Assembly: GCA_016845145.1 (NCBI GenBank)
Contig: JAERTE010000018.1
Coordinates: 1-64,000 of the forward strand
Direction: 5' to 3'
From: Rhodospirillaceae bacterium
GTDB lineage: Bacteria > Pseudomonadota > Alphaproteobacteria > Rhodospirillales > Casp-alpha2
DNA: 64,000 nt
A program made the translations under genes and the position numbers. Position 1 is the stretch's first letter; each line of letters starts with the position of its first letter. The notes beneath the pieces are model-generated. The model had not been told where the DNA came from, ran no database searches, and saw nothing but the letters and a program-made list of their open reading frames with translations. This document shows positions 18,162 through 26,832 of the stretch, one piece after another.

Positions 18162-18956
18162 ATGGATCTCAAATCACTCATCGGACAAGACCTCGGAGCG
18201 CAGATCGTTTCCTATGACGAATTGGATGCCATCTTGTATGCGCTCGCCGTCGGCGCGCCGCCGGATCGCACGGATTTGATATACGAGCGTGATCTTCGGG
18301 TCTTGCCAAGCTACGGATGCGCGCTTGGTCTGTGGGCAGTGGAAGCCTGTGGCGCCACGGGGGCGTACGACCCTCATCGTTCCTTACATGCGAGCCAGGG
18401 GTTAACTGTCAATCGGCCGATGCCGAAGAAAGCCGAGTTCGAGATGACGGGCCGAGTCGCGGCGGTTTGGGATAAAGGCAAGGCTTCGATGGTCGATATT
18501 GCGGCGGAATGCGAGTTTTTCGAGGTTACTTACTCGATCTTTTTGCCAGGTGTCGGAGATTGGGGCGGAGAACGCGGTCCGTCGGCAGAAAAGAAGGAAA
18601 TGCAGGCGCCCAGTTGGACCGCTAGTTTCCAAACGAATCCGAACCAGGCCGTGTTGTATCGGCTGACCGGCGATTTACACCCGATTCATGTCGATCCTGA
18701 GGTCGCGAAGGCCAACACATTCGACCGACCGATCCTACACGGACTGTGTACGCTGGGAATTGCGGCTCGCGAGGCAGCCTCTGCGGTAGGGGCGCACCCT
18801 AGCGATTTGAAATCCCTTAAGGCACGATTGGCGGCGCCGGTATTGCCAGGCGCTGCTATCGATATGAGTGCCGCCACTGATGGTAATGTTGTCGATTTTG
18901 AGGTCCACGTCGGCGACAGCGCCGTATTGAAGGCGGCACAGGCCGAGTATGGATGA
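18162..18956 (+). CDS. MaoC-like (R)-specific enoyl-CoA hydratase (hydratase 2 type)
   Basis: 264 residues with two hot-dog halves. The N-terminal half contains AILYALAVGAPPD, typical of the eukaryotic-type hydratase 2. The catalytic half has the hydratase motif GDLHPIHVDPEVAK, followed by FDRPILHGLCTLGIA. It hydrates a trans-2-enoyl-CoA to the (R)-3-hydroxyacyl-CoA. The start is the ATG at 18162, 43 bases after the crotonase stop. With the crotonase lacking both glutamates, this is the likelier hydratase of the pathway. Confidence 0.86.
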   Translation: MDLKSLIGQDLGAQIVSYDELDAILYALAVGAPPDRTDLIYERDLRVLPSYGCALGLWAVEACGATGAYDPHRSLHASQGLTVNRPMPKKAEFEMTGRVAAVWDKGKASMVDIAAECEFFEVTYSIFLPGVGDWGGERGPSAEKKEMQAPSWTASFQTNPNQAVLYRLTGDLHPIHVDPEVAKANTFDRPILHGLCTLGIAAREAASAVGAHPSDLKSLKARLAAPVLPGAAIDMSAATDGNVVDFEVHVGDSAVLKAAQAEYG

Positions 18957-18993
18957 TCGAACCAAAGAAACATTTTACGACAGAGGAGAATCG

Positions 18994-19107
18994 ATGACGA
19001 CCTTCAAGAGCGAAAACCTCGACACCGATCATCTCTTAGGTAAAGAGAAGCATTGCAGCCCGAATGAAAGTTTGTTTGTATACAAATGGATTTTGCGCTT
19101 TGCGTAA
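18994..19107 (+). CDS. Possible 37-residue small protein
   Basis: A short frame starting ATG at 18994 behind a good GAGGAG site, encoding MTTFKSENLDTDHLLGKEKH and 17 further residues to a TAA. No family is recognised and no membrane segment or signal is seen. A perfect palindrome that looks like an operator (19075-19086) lies inside its end. The frame may therefore be a leader, a remnant of a longer gene, or chance. It sits between the MaoC gene and the ABC binding protein. Confidence 0.3.
   Translation: MTTFKSENLDTDHLLGKEKHCSPNESLFVYKWILRFA
19075..19086. promoter_or_regulatory. Palindromic operator TTTGTATACAAA upstream of ABC importer
   Basis: A perfect 12-base palindrome 131 bases before the binding-protein start. 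Its core TTGTATACAA is identical to the palindrome before tcuA (59124-59135). Such TTGTATACAA-like sites are typical of GntR-family (FCD-type) repressors. No GntR gene is in the window. Confidence 0.5.
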
Positions 19108-19217
19108 CCTGAGGGTCAACGCTTTCCTGAGAAGATGCGAGTGAGGTGTCTACAGCCTAGCAGAACGTAAAAATTTTCTACCCACGGAACACAATGGAGA
19201 TTGGAGGAGAATATCCC

Positions 19218-20423
19218 ATGAAGTTTAAAACCATCATTCCAGGCGTGGCGGTCATTGCCGCCGCGTTTACGACCCAAACTTTTGCCGCCGACACCATCAA
19301 GATCGGTGACATCAATAGCTACAAGCGTCTACCGGCGCATACCATTCCCTACAAACAGGGAGCGCAGCTGGCGATTGAGCATATCAATGCCAAGGGCGGC
19401 GTTCTCGGCAAGAAACTGGAATTAATTTCTCGTGATGACCAAGGCAAGCCAGGCGAGGCCGTCAAGATTGCCGAGGAATTGTTCACGCGCGATGGTGTTG
19501 CACTTGTTTCGGGCTCACTGTTCAGTCATATCGGGTTGGCATTGACATCCTATGCCGGCCAGAAGAAACGCCTGTACCTTGCGGCCGAACCGCTAGCCGA
19601 TGCATTGGTCTGGGCGAAAGGCAATCGCTACACGTTCCGTCTGCGCCCTTCGACATACATGCAGGCTGCGATGCTCGCGGAAGCTGCCGCGGGCGACAAG
19701 AAAATCAAACGCTGGGCCACCATTGCACCCAACTACGCGTACGGTAAGGACGCCGTTGCGGCATTTAAAAAGGTTTTGAAGGCCAAACGCCCAGATGTGG
19801 AGTTCGTCACTGAACAATGGCCAGGCCTGTTCAAGATTGATGCCGGCGCCGAAGTGCAGGCCATCGAGGCGGCAAAGCCTGATGCGATTTACAACGTCAC
19901 TTTCGGTGGCGATCTGGCCAAGTTCGTTCGTGAAGGCAGCTTGCGCGGCCTATTCGACAAGCGCCTCGTGTTGGGCCTGTTGACTGGCGAGCCGGAATAC
20001 CTGGACCCGCTGAAGGGCGACGCACCGGACGGTTGGGTTGTTACCGGCTATCCCTGGTATACGATCGACAAGCCTTCCCATACCGCATTTGTCCAGGCTT
20101 ATGATGCCAAATGGAAAGACTATCCGCGCATCGGCTCGATCGTCGGCTACAACACAATGATGTCGATTGCCGCCGCGATCAAGAAAGCCGGATCGACCGA
20201 CACGGAGAAAATGGTCGATGCCTTCGAAGGTCTGGACGTTGCGACACCGGTCGGAAAGATCCACTACCGCAAGATCGACCATCAATCCACGATGGGTGCG
20301 TGGGTCGGTAAGACCGCCGTCAAGAACGGCAGGGGCGTCATGGTGGATTGGGCCTACAAGAACGGTGCCGATTATCTGCCTTCGGATGCAGAAGTTATGA
20401 AACTGCGTCCGGCCGCGAAGTAA
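19218..20423 (+). CDS. ABC transporter substrate-binding protein (branched-chain amino-acid type)
   Basis: Periplasmic receptor of a LivK-type importer, 401 residues. Residues 1-23 (MKFKTIIPGVAVIAAAFTTQ and FA) are a signal peptide with cleavage before ADTIKIG. The mature part shows IKIGDINSYKRLPAHTIPYKQ, GAQLAIEHINAKGGVLGKKLE and RDDQGKPGEAVKIAEEL, typical of the type I periplasmic fold. The start follows GGAGGAGAATATCCC. Such receptors bind amino acids, amides, aromatic acids or short carboxylates. The operon before it suggests it delivers the pathway's acid or amide. Confidence 0.9.
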   Translation: MKFKTIIPGVAVIAAAFTTQTFAADTIKIGDINSYKRLPAHTIPYKQGAQLAIEHINAKGGVLGKKLELISRDDQGKPGEAVKIAEELFTRDGVALVSGSLFSHIGLALTSYAGQKKRLYLAAEPLADALVWAKGNRYTFRLRPSTYMQAAMLAEAAAGDKKIKRWATIAPNYAYGKDAVAAFKKVLKAKRPDVEFVTEQWPGLFKIDAGAEVQAIEAAKPDAIYNVTFGGDLAKFVREGSLRGLFDKRLVLGLLTGEPEYLDPLKGDAPDGWVVTGYPWYTIDKPSHTAFVQAYDAKWKDYPRIGSIVGYNTMMSIAAAIKKAGSTDTEKMVDAFEGLDVATPVGKIHYRKIDHQSTMGAWVGKTAVKNGRGVMVDWAYKNGADYLPSDAEVMKLRPAAK

Positions 20424-20435
20424 TGCCTTAAACCT

Positions 20436-20474
20436 CGGGCGGGCGTCCGGTTATCGGCGTCCGCCCGTCCTTTT
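20436..20474 (+). terminator. Intra-operon stem-loop after the binding-protein gene
   Basis: CGGGCGGGCG (20436-20445) pairs with CGTCCGCCCG (20458-20467, one G-T pair) and is followed by TCCTTTT. It lies between the receptor and permease genes. Such partial terminators usually keep receptor mRNA more abundant than permease mRNA. Confidence 0.6.
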
Positions 20475-20513
20475 CGATTTTGTTTGTAACTTTCTGGCGA
20501 CAGGACTTCATTA

Positions 20514-22376
20514 ATGGCGTTCTATTTTGCCCAATTTTTAACTGGCCTCTCGAACGCAGCGGCGTTGTTCTTGGTTGCGTCAGGGCTTTCGATCATTTTC
20601 GGCGTCACACGGGTTGTGAATTTTTCGCACGGCTCGCTCTATATGCTGGGGGCATATATCGCCTATACGGCAATCGAATTGCTGCCCGGCGCGTTCGGGT
20701 TTTGGACAAGTATCCTCTTCGCTGGCATTGCCGTCGGCTTGATCGGTGTTGTCATCGAAGTTTGCGTCCTCAAACCGATCTACAAAGCCCCTGAGCTTTT
20801 CCAACTGGTCGCGACGTTCGGTGTCATCTTGGTCATTCAGGATCTTACGTTGTTGATTTTCGGCGCCGAGGATTTGTTCGGGCAACGCGCGCCGGGCTTT
20901 GAGGGGATTGTTCGGATATTCGGCGAGCCAGTTCCCACCTACGACCTCGTATTGATTGTTCTCTCGATCGTGGTCTTGATCGCGCTTTGGTTTCTGTTTT
21001 CTAAGACGCGGATTGGCGTTCTGGTGCGCGCCGCCACCCAGGACCGCGAAATGGTCTCAGCGTTGGGGGTCAATCAGGCTGTCCTGTTTTCCGGCGTATT
21101 TTTTCTAGGCGCCTTTCTGGCCGGTATTGGTGGCGCCGCGCAACTGCCCAAAGGCAGTGCCAACCTGCTCATGGACTTTGGCATCCTGGCACCAATTTTC
21201 GTCGTCGTGGTGACTGGCGGCATGGGGTCAATCTTCGGCGCTTACGTAGCGGCAGTTTTGATATCGGTGCTTCAGGTCTATGGCATTCGCTTGCTGCCTG
21301 ATAGCACGCTTGTCTTGATGTTTGCGGTCATGGCAATCGTATTGGTCATTAGACCCTGGGGCTTATTCGGAAAACCAGAAATGGCCGGCGATCACGGCTC
21401 ACAAGGTCCGCCCCCGAAACCTTTCCGTGAACTCGAGCGAAACGGTAAAATCTTGGTGGCTGCTATCATCGTGGCCCTGGCGGCGATCCCATTGACCGGC
21501 GTCAACTTTCTCACGGTCCTGTTCGCCGACGTCATCATCTTCTGCCTGTTTGCGGCGAGCTTGCATTACATCCTTGGCGTCGGAGGCTTGGTTTCATTCG
21601 GTCACGCAGCGTTTTACGGTGGCGGTGCCTATGTGGCGGCGCTGTTCGTTCACTATGCCGGAACACCAATGGAGTTGGCGCTAATGTTGGCGCCCCTGGG
21701 CGCCGGTTTTGCGGCTTTCATCATCGGCTGGTTCTGCGTGCGCCTAACGGGCGTCTATTTCGCCATGCTGACCCTGGCTTGCGCGCAGGTGTTGTGGTCG
21801 ATCGTCTTCCAGTGGCAAGAGTTTACCGGCGGTGACGACGGCATGCTCAATATCTGGCCCTCCGAATGGGCGAGCGACCCAAGCGTCTACTTCTACCTGG
21901 TCCTGGTTGTGGGTGTCGGTGGCATCATGGTGCTCCGGGCCATGGCCCATACACCGTTTGGCTACGCGCTCCGCGGCACGCGGGATTCGGCGCTACGGAC
22001 TGAGGCAATCGGCATGAACGTCAAGCTGATCCAGTGGATGTCCTTTGTCTTTGCCGGCGCCATGGCCGGATTGGCTGGCGGGCTGTTTGTGTTCGCAAAA
22101 GGCAGCATCTTCCCGACGGAAATGGAAATTGCCACGTCGTTCGACGCCTTGATCATGGTGTTCCTGGGCGGGGTGCAGTCTCTGACCGGCCCCATCGCGG
22201 GCGCCAGTGTGTTTACCTTGTTGCAAGATTGGCTGTCGCGGTTCGAGTATTGGCGCTTGTTGTTGGGATTGTTGATCATCTTCATTGCCATTCTTTTGCC
22301 AGGCGGTTTGGCCGGCGCCGCGGAACAGATAAAAGCATTGATCAGACGCCTGTCTATGCGGGGGAGCGGCTCATGA
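20514..22376 (+). CDS. Fused LivH-LivM type ABC permease
   Basis: Both inner-membrane permease halves of a branched-chain-type importer in one 620-residue protein. Residues about 1-290 are LivH-like (SIIFGVTRVVNFSHGSLYML, GVLVRAATQDREMVSALGVN, GGMGSIFGAYVAA). After a hydrophilic linker (about 291-315), residues 316-610 are LivM-like (GGLVSFGHAAFYGGGAYVAA, GYALRGTRDSALRTEAIGMN, VFLGGVQSLTGPIAGA). The two EAA-type loops for the ATPases are present. Fusion of the two halves occurs in some proteobacteria. It is overlapped by the first ATPase gene (ATGA). Confidence 0.92.
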   Translation: MAFYFAQFLTGLSNAAALFLVASGLSIIFGVTRVVNFSHGSLYMLGAYIAYTAIELLPGAFGFWTSILFAGIAVGLIGVVIEVCVLKPIYKAPELFQLVATFGVILVIQDLTLLIFGAEDLFGQRAPGFEGIVRIFGEPVPTYDLVLIVLSIVVLIALWFLFSKTRIGVLVRAATQDREMVSALGVNQAVLFSGVFFLGAFLAGIGGAAQLPKGSANLLMDFGILAPIFVVVVTGGMGSIFGAYVAAVLISVLQVYGIRLLPDSTLVLMFAVMAIVLVIRPWGLFGKPEMAGDHGSQGPPPKPFRELERNGKILVAAIIVALAAIPLTGVNFLTVLFADVIIFCLFAASLHYILGVGGLVSFGHAAFYGGGAYVAALFVHYAGTPMELALMLAPLGAGFAAFIIGWFCVRLTGVYFAMLTLACAQVLWSIVFQWQEFTGGDDGMLNIWPSEWASDPSVYFYLVLVVGVGGIMVLRAMAHTPFGYALRGTRDSALRTEAIGMNVKLIQWMSFVFAGAMAGLAGGLFVFAKGSIFPTEMEIATSFDALIMVFLGGVQSLTGPIAGASVFTLLQDWLSRFEYWRLLLGLLIIFIAILLPGGLAGAAEQIKALIRRLSMRGSGS

Positions 22377-23146
22377 GTTTTCTCCAAGTCAAAAACCTGA
22401 GCAAATCGTTTGGCGGCAACCGCGCTGTACACAATGTTTCTTTCGAACTTAAGAAAGGTGAGTTGCTGGCGCTTATCGGACCTAACGGTGCAGGGAAATC
22501 CACCTGTTTCAATATGCTCTACGGCATCCTTTCGCCGGATGAAGGATCGGTTCAGTTGGGTGGCAAGGAATTGATTGGCATGAAGCCGCGCGATATTTGG
22601 CGGCTTGGCGTTGGGCGGACATTTCAAATTACCGCTGTCTATAACTCCATGTCGGTCATTGAAAACGTCCAGATGGCCTTTATCTCCCACCATCACAAAG
22701 CCTTCTCCACGTTCAGTCGCGCGGCTAGGCTCTATCGCGATGATGCTATGCGTCTGCTTGAATTGATATCCATGGCCGACCAGGCCGACCGGGCCGCGAA
22801 TATTCTGGCCTACGGTGATCTCAAGCGTTTGGAACTGGCGGTCGCCTTGGCGCACGATCCAGACTTGCTGTTGATGGACGAGCCAACCGCCGGCATGGCG
22901 CCGACCGAACGGCGCGCCTTGATGAAACTGGCGGCGGACATCGTTGCCGATCGCGGTGTCAGCGTGTTGTTCACCGAACATGACATGGACGTCGTGTTCG
23001 AAAATGCCCACCGTCTTTTGGTCCTGAACCGCGGTGAGTTGTTGGCCGAAGGGTCAGTCGACGAGGTTCGAGCCAACGCACAAGTCCAGGAAGTGTATCT
23101 CGGTGGTGGCGCGACATTCGCGTCGGGAGGTTCTGAACATGCTTGA
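22373..23146 (+). CDS. ABC transporter ATP-binding protein (LivG type)
   Basis: 257 residues. Walker A is GPNGAGKST, the Q-loop region is GRTFQITAVYNSMSV, the signature region is AYGDLKRLELAVALA (LSGGQ degenerate) and Walker B is LLLMDEPTAGM. The C-terminal part has SVLFTEHDMDVVF with the switch histidine. The start at 22373 overlaps the permease stop as ATGA. It pairs with the next ATPase to energise the importer. Confidence 0.93.
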   Translation: MSFLQVKNLSKSFGGNRAVHNVSFELKKGELLALIGPNGAGKSTCFNMLYGILSPDEGSVQLGGKELIGMKPRDIWRLGVGRTFQITAVYNSMSVIENVQMAFISHHHKAFSTFSRAARLYRDDAMRLLELISMADQADRAANILAYGDLKRLELAVALAHDPDLLLMDEPTAGMAPTERRALMKLAADIVADRGVSVLFTEHDMDVVFENAHRLLVLNRGELLAEGSVDEVRANAQVQEVYLGGGATFASGGSEHA

Positions 23147-23840
23147 AGTGTCGGAAATCAATTCTTTCTACGGCGGCGCGCATATTCTTCACGATGTCTC
23201 GCTCAAGGTGGCGGCCGGTGAGGTCGTCGCGTTACTCGGTCGAAACGGTGCTGGAAAAACCACGACGATGAAAAGTATCAACGGCTTGGTTCGTCCGAAG
23301 TCGGGTCGGGTCGAATTCACCGGGACCGAAACGACGAGCCTACCGCCCTATCGGATTTGCAGGCTCGGCGTGGGCTATGTACCCGAGGAGCGACGCATTT
23401 TTTCAGATTTGACAGTCGTGGAAAACATGGAGGTCGGTCGGCGGCAGGCTTCGGGGAGTGGCCACGCGTGGACATTCGACAACTTGTTTGAGCTTTTCCC
23501 AAACTTGGCCGAACGCCGAACCAACCTGGGCGGGCAGTTATCTGGCGGCGAACAGCAGATGCTGACCATCGCGCGTACGCTCATGGGCAACCCGAAGATG
23601 ATTCTTCTCGACGAGCCATCGGAAGGCATTGCACCAGTGATTGTGGAGAAGATGGCGGAAACGATCATTGAGCTGAAAAACACCGGTCTCACCGTCCTGA
23701 TCTCGGAACAGAACCTGCATTTCGCCAAGTTGGTCTCAGACCGCGCCTACATTATCGAAAGCGGCGAGATGCGCTACGAAGGGACTATTGCCGACTTGGA
23801 AGGCACCCCAGAGGTCCGCGAGAAATACTTAGCCGTTTGA
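23139..23840 (+). CDS. ABC transporter ATP-binding protein (LivF type)
   Basis: 233 residues: SFYGGAHILHDVSLKV, Walker A GRNGAGKTT, YVPEERRIFSDLTVVENM (LivF hallmark), signature LSGGEQQM and Walker B ILLDEPSEGIAP. The ATG at 23139 overlaps the previous gene by eight bases and follows GGGAGG. It is the last gene of the importer; the glutaryl-CoA dehydrogenase follows after 98 bases. Confidence 0.93.
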   Translation: MLEVSEINSFYGGAHILHDVSLKVAAGEVVALLGRNGAGKTTTMKSINGLVRPKSGRVEFTGTETTSLPPYRICRLGVGYVPEERRIFSDLTVVENMEVGRRQASGSGHAWTFDNLFELFPNLAERRTNLGGQLSGGEQQMLTIARTLMGNPKMILLDEPSEGIAPVIVEKMAETIIELKNTGLTVLISEQNLHFAKLVSDRAYIIESGEMRYEGTIADLEGTPEVREKYLAV

Positions 23841-23938
23841 ATCGCGCTCGGCGCAACGGTGGCATTCGCTGGCCATTTGCTGGGTAAAACTGTTGTGCCG
23901 TTTCATCCCGCATGATCTGAAAACACGAGGTTACCAAT

Positions 23939-25126
23939 ATGACCGACAAGAACGCTTTCAACTGGGAAGATCCATTCCTCATGGACTCTCAATTGAACGA
24001 AGAAGAGCGGATGATCAGAGATACAGCGCACGGATATGCTCAAGATAACCTTGCGCCTCGCGTACAGCAGGCGTTCCGTCGCCAAGAAACAGACCCGGCG
24101 ATCTTTGCCGAAATGGGGAATCTCGGGTTGTTGGCCGTGACGGTACCAGAAGAGTATGGCGGCACCGGTGCCGGGTATGTTTCGTACGGCTTAGTCACCC
24201 GTGAGATCGAGCGTGTTGATTCCGGTTTCCGCTCGATGATGAGTGTGCAATCAAGCCTCGTGATGTACCCGATCCAAGCTTACGGATCAGAAGAACAGCG
24301 ACAGAAGTACCTGCCGAAGTTGGCCAGTGGCGAGTGGATTGGATGCTTCGGTCTGACTGAACCCGATTCCGGTTCCGATCCAGGCGGGATGAAAACCCGA
24401 GCGGAAAAGATCGATGGCGGCTATCGCCTGAACGGCACCAAGATGTGGATTTCCAATAGCCCGTTTGCCGACGTGTTCGTCGTCTGGGCGAAATCCGCGG
24501 CCCATGACGGCAGGATTCGAGGGTTCATCTTGGAGAAAGGTATGAAAGGTCTGTCGGCACCGAAGATCGAAGGCAAGCTTTCGCTGTGCACCTCCGTAAC
24601 CGGGGAGATCGTCATGGATGGTGTTGAGGTTAGTGAAGATGCACTGCTGCCAAATGCCGATGGACTGTCGGGGCCGTTCGGTTGTTTGAACCGAGCACGT
24701 TACGGTATTGCTTGGGGGGCGCTGGGCGCGGCGGAAGCCTGCTGGCATGCGTCCCGGCAGTACGGCTTGGATCGAAAACAATTCGGACGGCCATTGGCCA
24801 ACAACCAACTTTACCAGCAGAAATTAACATTCATGCTGACAGAGATTTCACTCGGCTTGCAAAGTTGCCTGCGCGTCGGCCGGCTGTTTGAAGACGGGCG
24901 GATGACGCCGGAGATGATCAGCGTCATCAAACGTAACAATTGCGGAAAGGCATTGGACATCGCCCGAATGGCCCGCGACATGCATGGCGGCAACGGCATT
25001 TCGGACGAATTTCCTGTAATGCGCCACGTTGTAAACCTCGAGGCAGTCAACACCTACGAAGGCACCTATGACGTTCACACGTTGATCATCGGTCGCGCGC
25101 AAACGGGACTGCAGGCGTTTTTCTGA
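23939..25126 (+). CDS. gcdH: Glutaryl-CoA dehydrogenase-like acyl-CoA dehydrogenase
   Basis: An FAD enzyme that oxidises, and in the true family member also decarboxylates, glutaryl-CoA to crotonyl-CoA. The 395-residue protein has the GcdH N-terminus [91 protein letters not shown], catalytic Glu in [10 protein letters not shown], and [12 protein letters not shown]. It closes the catabolic operon. A C5-dicarboxyl-CoA end product (glutaryl-CoA) would fit a cyclic C6-C7 substrate; that is an inference. Confidence 0.88.
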   Translation: MTDKNAFNWEDPFLMDSQLNEEERMIRDTAHGYAQDNLAPRVQQAFRRQETDPAIFAEMGNLGLLAVTVPEEYGGTGAGYVSYGLVTREIERVDSGFRSMMSVQSSLVMYPIQAYGSEEQRQKYLPKLASGEWIGCFGLTEPDSGSDPGGMKTRAEKIDGGYRLNGTKMWISNSPFADVFVVWAKSAAHDGRIRGFILEKGMKGLSAPKIEGKLSLCTSVTGEIVMDGVEVSEDALLPNADGLSGPFGCLNRARYGIAWGALGAAEACWHASRQYGLDRKQFGRPLANNQLYQQKLTFMLTEISLGLQSCLRVGRLFEDGRMTPEMISVIKRNNCGKALDIARMARDMHGGNGISDEFPVMRHVVNLEAVNTYEGTYDVHTLIIGRAQTGLQAFF

Positions 25127-25524
25127 TTGGATTGATTGGGCGATCAGCGTTTTCCTCCCGCACTATGCGGAAAGTGGCTGTTGATCAGATCAAGCCAATG
25201 CCTGACAAGGCACACTTTCAAAAAGCCTCGACAAAAGCTGTAACTCCTAATTTATCATGGAACTGCAGACGCTAGCCATCGACACCGTGAACACCCGTCA
25301 AGTTCGAGCAGCAGCGAATACTGAAGATGCAGAGTGTCTAGAGAATCGGCGGCACCTCACCTTTCCATAGAAAAAACCGGACTCTTTCTATGAATGGAGG
25401 GAAGATGGAGCTCAGGTCAATCTTCAGCAATCAGCTTCCGATAAAGCCAATGGGCATACTGACCGCCCCTCGGCCAGGACAGAGAGGAGTTCCGCCTCGA
25501 AACGATCCAACGTTGAGCGTAGAA
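25127..25524. other. Intergenic stretch without a recognised gene
   Basis: Roughly 400 bases between convergent genes. A 140-residue plus-strand frame begins at 25390, but it lies mostly opposite the minus-strand gene and resembles no family. No transposon ends, tRNA or clear terminator were seen. Confidence 0.5.
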
Positions 25525-26832
25525 TCACTCCGGAGGAAGTTTCTGCTCCAACGCCATTATGCGAGCCTCTTGCATTCCGGCGATGGTTTTCCAAAGCCAT
25601 CCGTCGCCTTTGTTCCGGGCACGTTCCCCTATGTAACTGATATCCAATCCGCTCAACTTCGTGAACTCTCGAGCGACAGAGTAGTTCCCATCTGCGATAT
25701 GCATGCGCGCGAGGGCCCGGTTCAATTTCGAGCGTTCCAAGGCCAGACAGAGCTTTATGCGCGCATTCCAACCCATGCCAAGGACGATCGCCTCGGCTCG
25801 GGTGAGAAATGACCTAGCCGTTCCTAAACTCTCTTTCTGATTGTTATCGGTTGAAAGCAGTCGAAGCATGGTGGCTTCAATAATGAGCATTGATGCTCGT
25901 TCGCGGGGATAGCGGAATAGATGTCTGGCGAGGGCGTCGGTATTTCGACGGGAATATCTCGCGAAGGCACTTGTTTTCTCGATTCCTTCGACGTCATTGA
26001 AAAATAGTTTACGCGCCATGACTTCCAATTTAAGGCCAATTCTAATCATTTGGCGCGTTGCGTGTCCGCTGGCAAAAAACTCAGCTGATAGCGGCGCGCT
26101 TCGGAAGATGGAAAGTCTGAGTTCGTCGGCGATACGAAAGATGCTAAGACTTTGGCAGAATGTCCCGAGAACTTCGAACGGTTCTTCTATCTTGGAGACC
26201 GAGAGAATATCCCTTTTTTCCCAGGTCCCGCTACGAAGTTGATCGTAGTAGTCTGGATTGTTCCCCTGTATTGCACCGTCCTTGATATCCGCATGTACGG
26301 CAATTCTGTACATGATATCAACAACATTCGATATATCTTTGATCTGCAATTTTTCCCGACAGATTTGGACGATACGTTGGGCCAACTCCACGTGGTCGAA
26401 GTCCCAATCGACTTCTGCGTCAAAGCACGATCCAGTTTGTGTGATCTTAATGAGCTCCACAGTTTCTTCGTAGACATCATTGGATATCTGATCGAGGACC
26501 TCCCCCAGAATGTTTTTGAATAAGACGTCCAAAGATGCGAACCCAAAGGTCAATTTCTGGTCAATGGGATTCCCTACGCGGAACCGGCTTACGTCCTCTT
26601 CGAGGAGCGATACGTCGAGAGCCCGTTTGACCAGAGTCAAATGTTCGCGGATCTCCGTCGAATCATCGAACTCGCCGTTATTCGGTGGATTGATAGTGCC
26701 GCCAATTCGCCGAAATAAATCTTTCGATATGTGGATTTTTCCGTTTGCAGAATTGCATTGCGACCATGCTAGATAGAAGTCGCGATAGACATCTGATGGC
26801 TGTCCGGTTACCGAGGGGGGTAAGTTGTTCAA
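25525..26832 (-). CDS. Hypothetical protein, C-terminal part of a probably frameshifted gene
   Basis: No family recognised. The frame gives up to 435 residues, rich in helices and polar residues, with no signal peptide or membrane segment and no catalytic motif I can name. The only initiation codon near its beginning is a TTG with no ribosome site. It overlaps the upstream co-oriented frame by 155 bases, and a run of six G (26815-26820, C on the coding strand) lies in the overlap. Reading the upstream frame into this one there gives a continuous protein of about 750 residues. It is visibly more AT-rich than its neighbours, which suggests acquired DNA. Confidence 0.55.
   Translation of the reverse strand: MNNLPPSVTGQPSDVYRDFYLAWSQCNSANGKIHISKDLFRRIGGTINPPNNGEFDDSTEIREHLTLVKRALDVSLLEEDVSRFRVGNPIDQKLTFGFASLDVLFKNILGEVLDQISNDVYEETVELIKITQTGSCFDAEVDWDFDHVELAQRIVQICREKLQIKDISNVVDIMYRIAVHADIKDGAIQGNNPDYYDQLRSGTWEKRDILSVSKIEEPFEVLGTFCQSLSIFRIADELRLSIFRSAPLSAEFFASGHATRQMIRIGLKLEVMARKLFFNDVEGIEKTSAFARYSRRNTDALARHLFRYPRERASMLIIEATMLRLLSTDNNQKESLGTARSFLTRAEAIVLGMGWNARIKLCLALERSKLNRALARMHIADGNYSVAREFTKLSGLDISYIGERARNKGDGWLWKTIAGMQEARIMALEQKLPPE

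Noticed and set aside
21962-23011. A 349-residue minus-strand open frame inside the ABC permease/ATPase genes
   Set aside because: It lies opposite the well-conserved livHM and livG genes and has no family resemblance or ribosome site.
25390-25812. A 140-residue plus-strand frame in and after the intergenic gap
   Set aside because: Mostly opposite the orphan minus-strand gene; no ribosome site and no protein-like motif.
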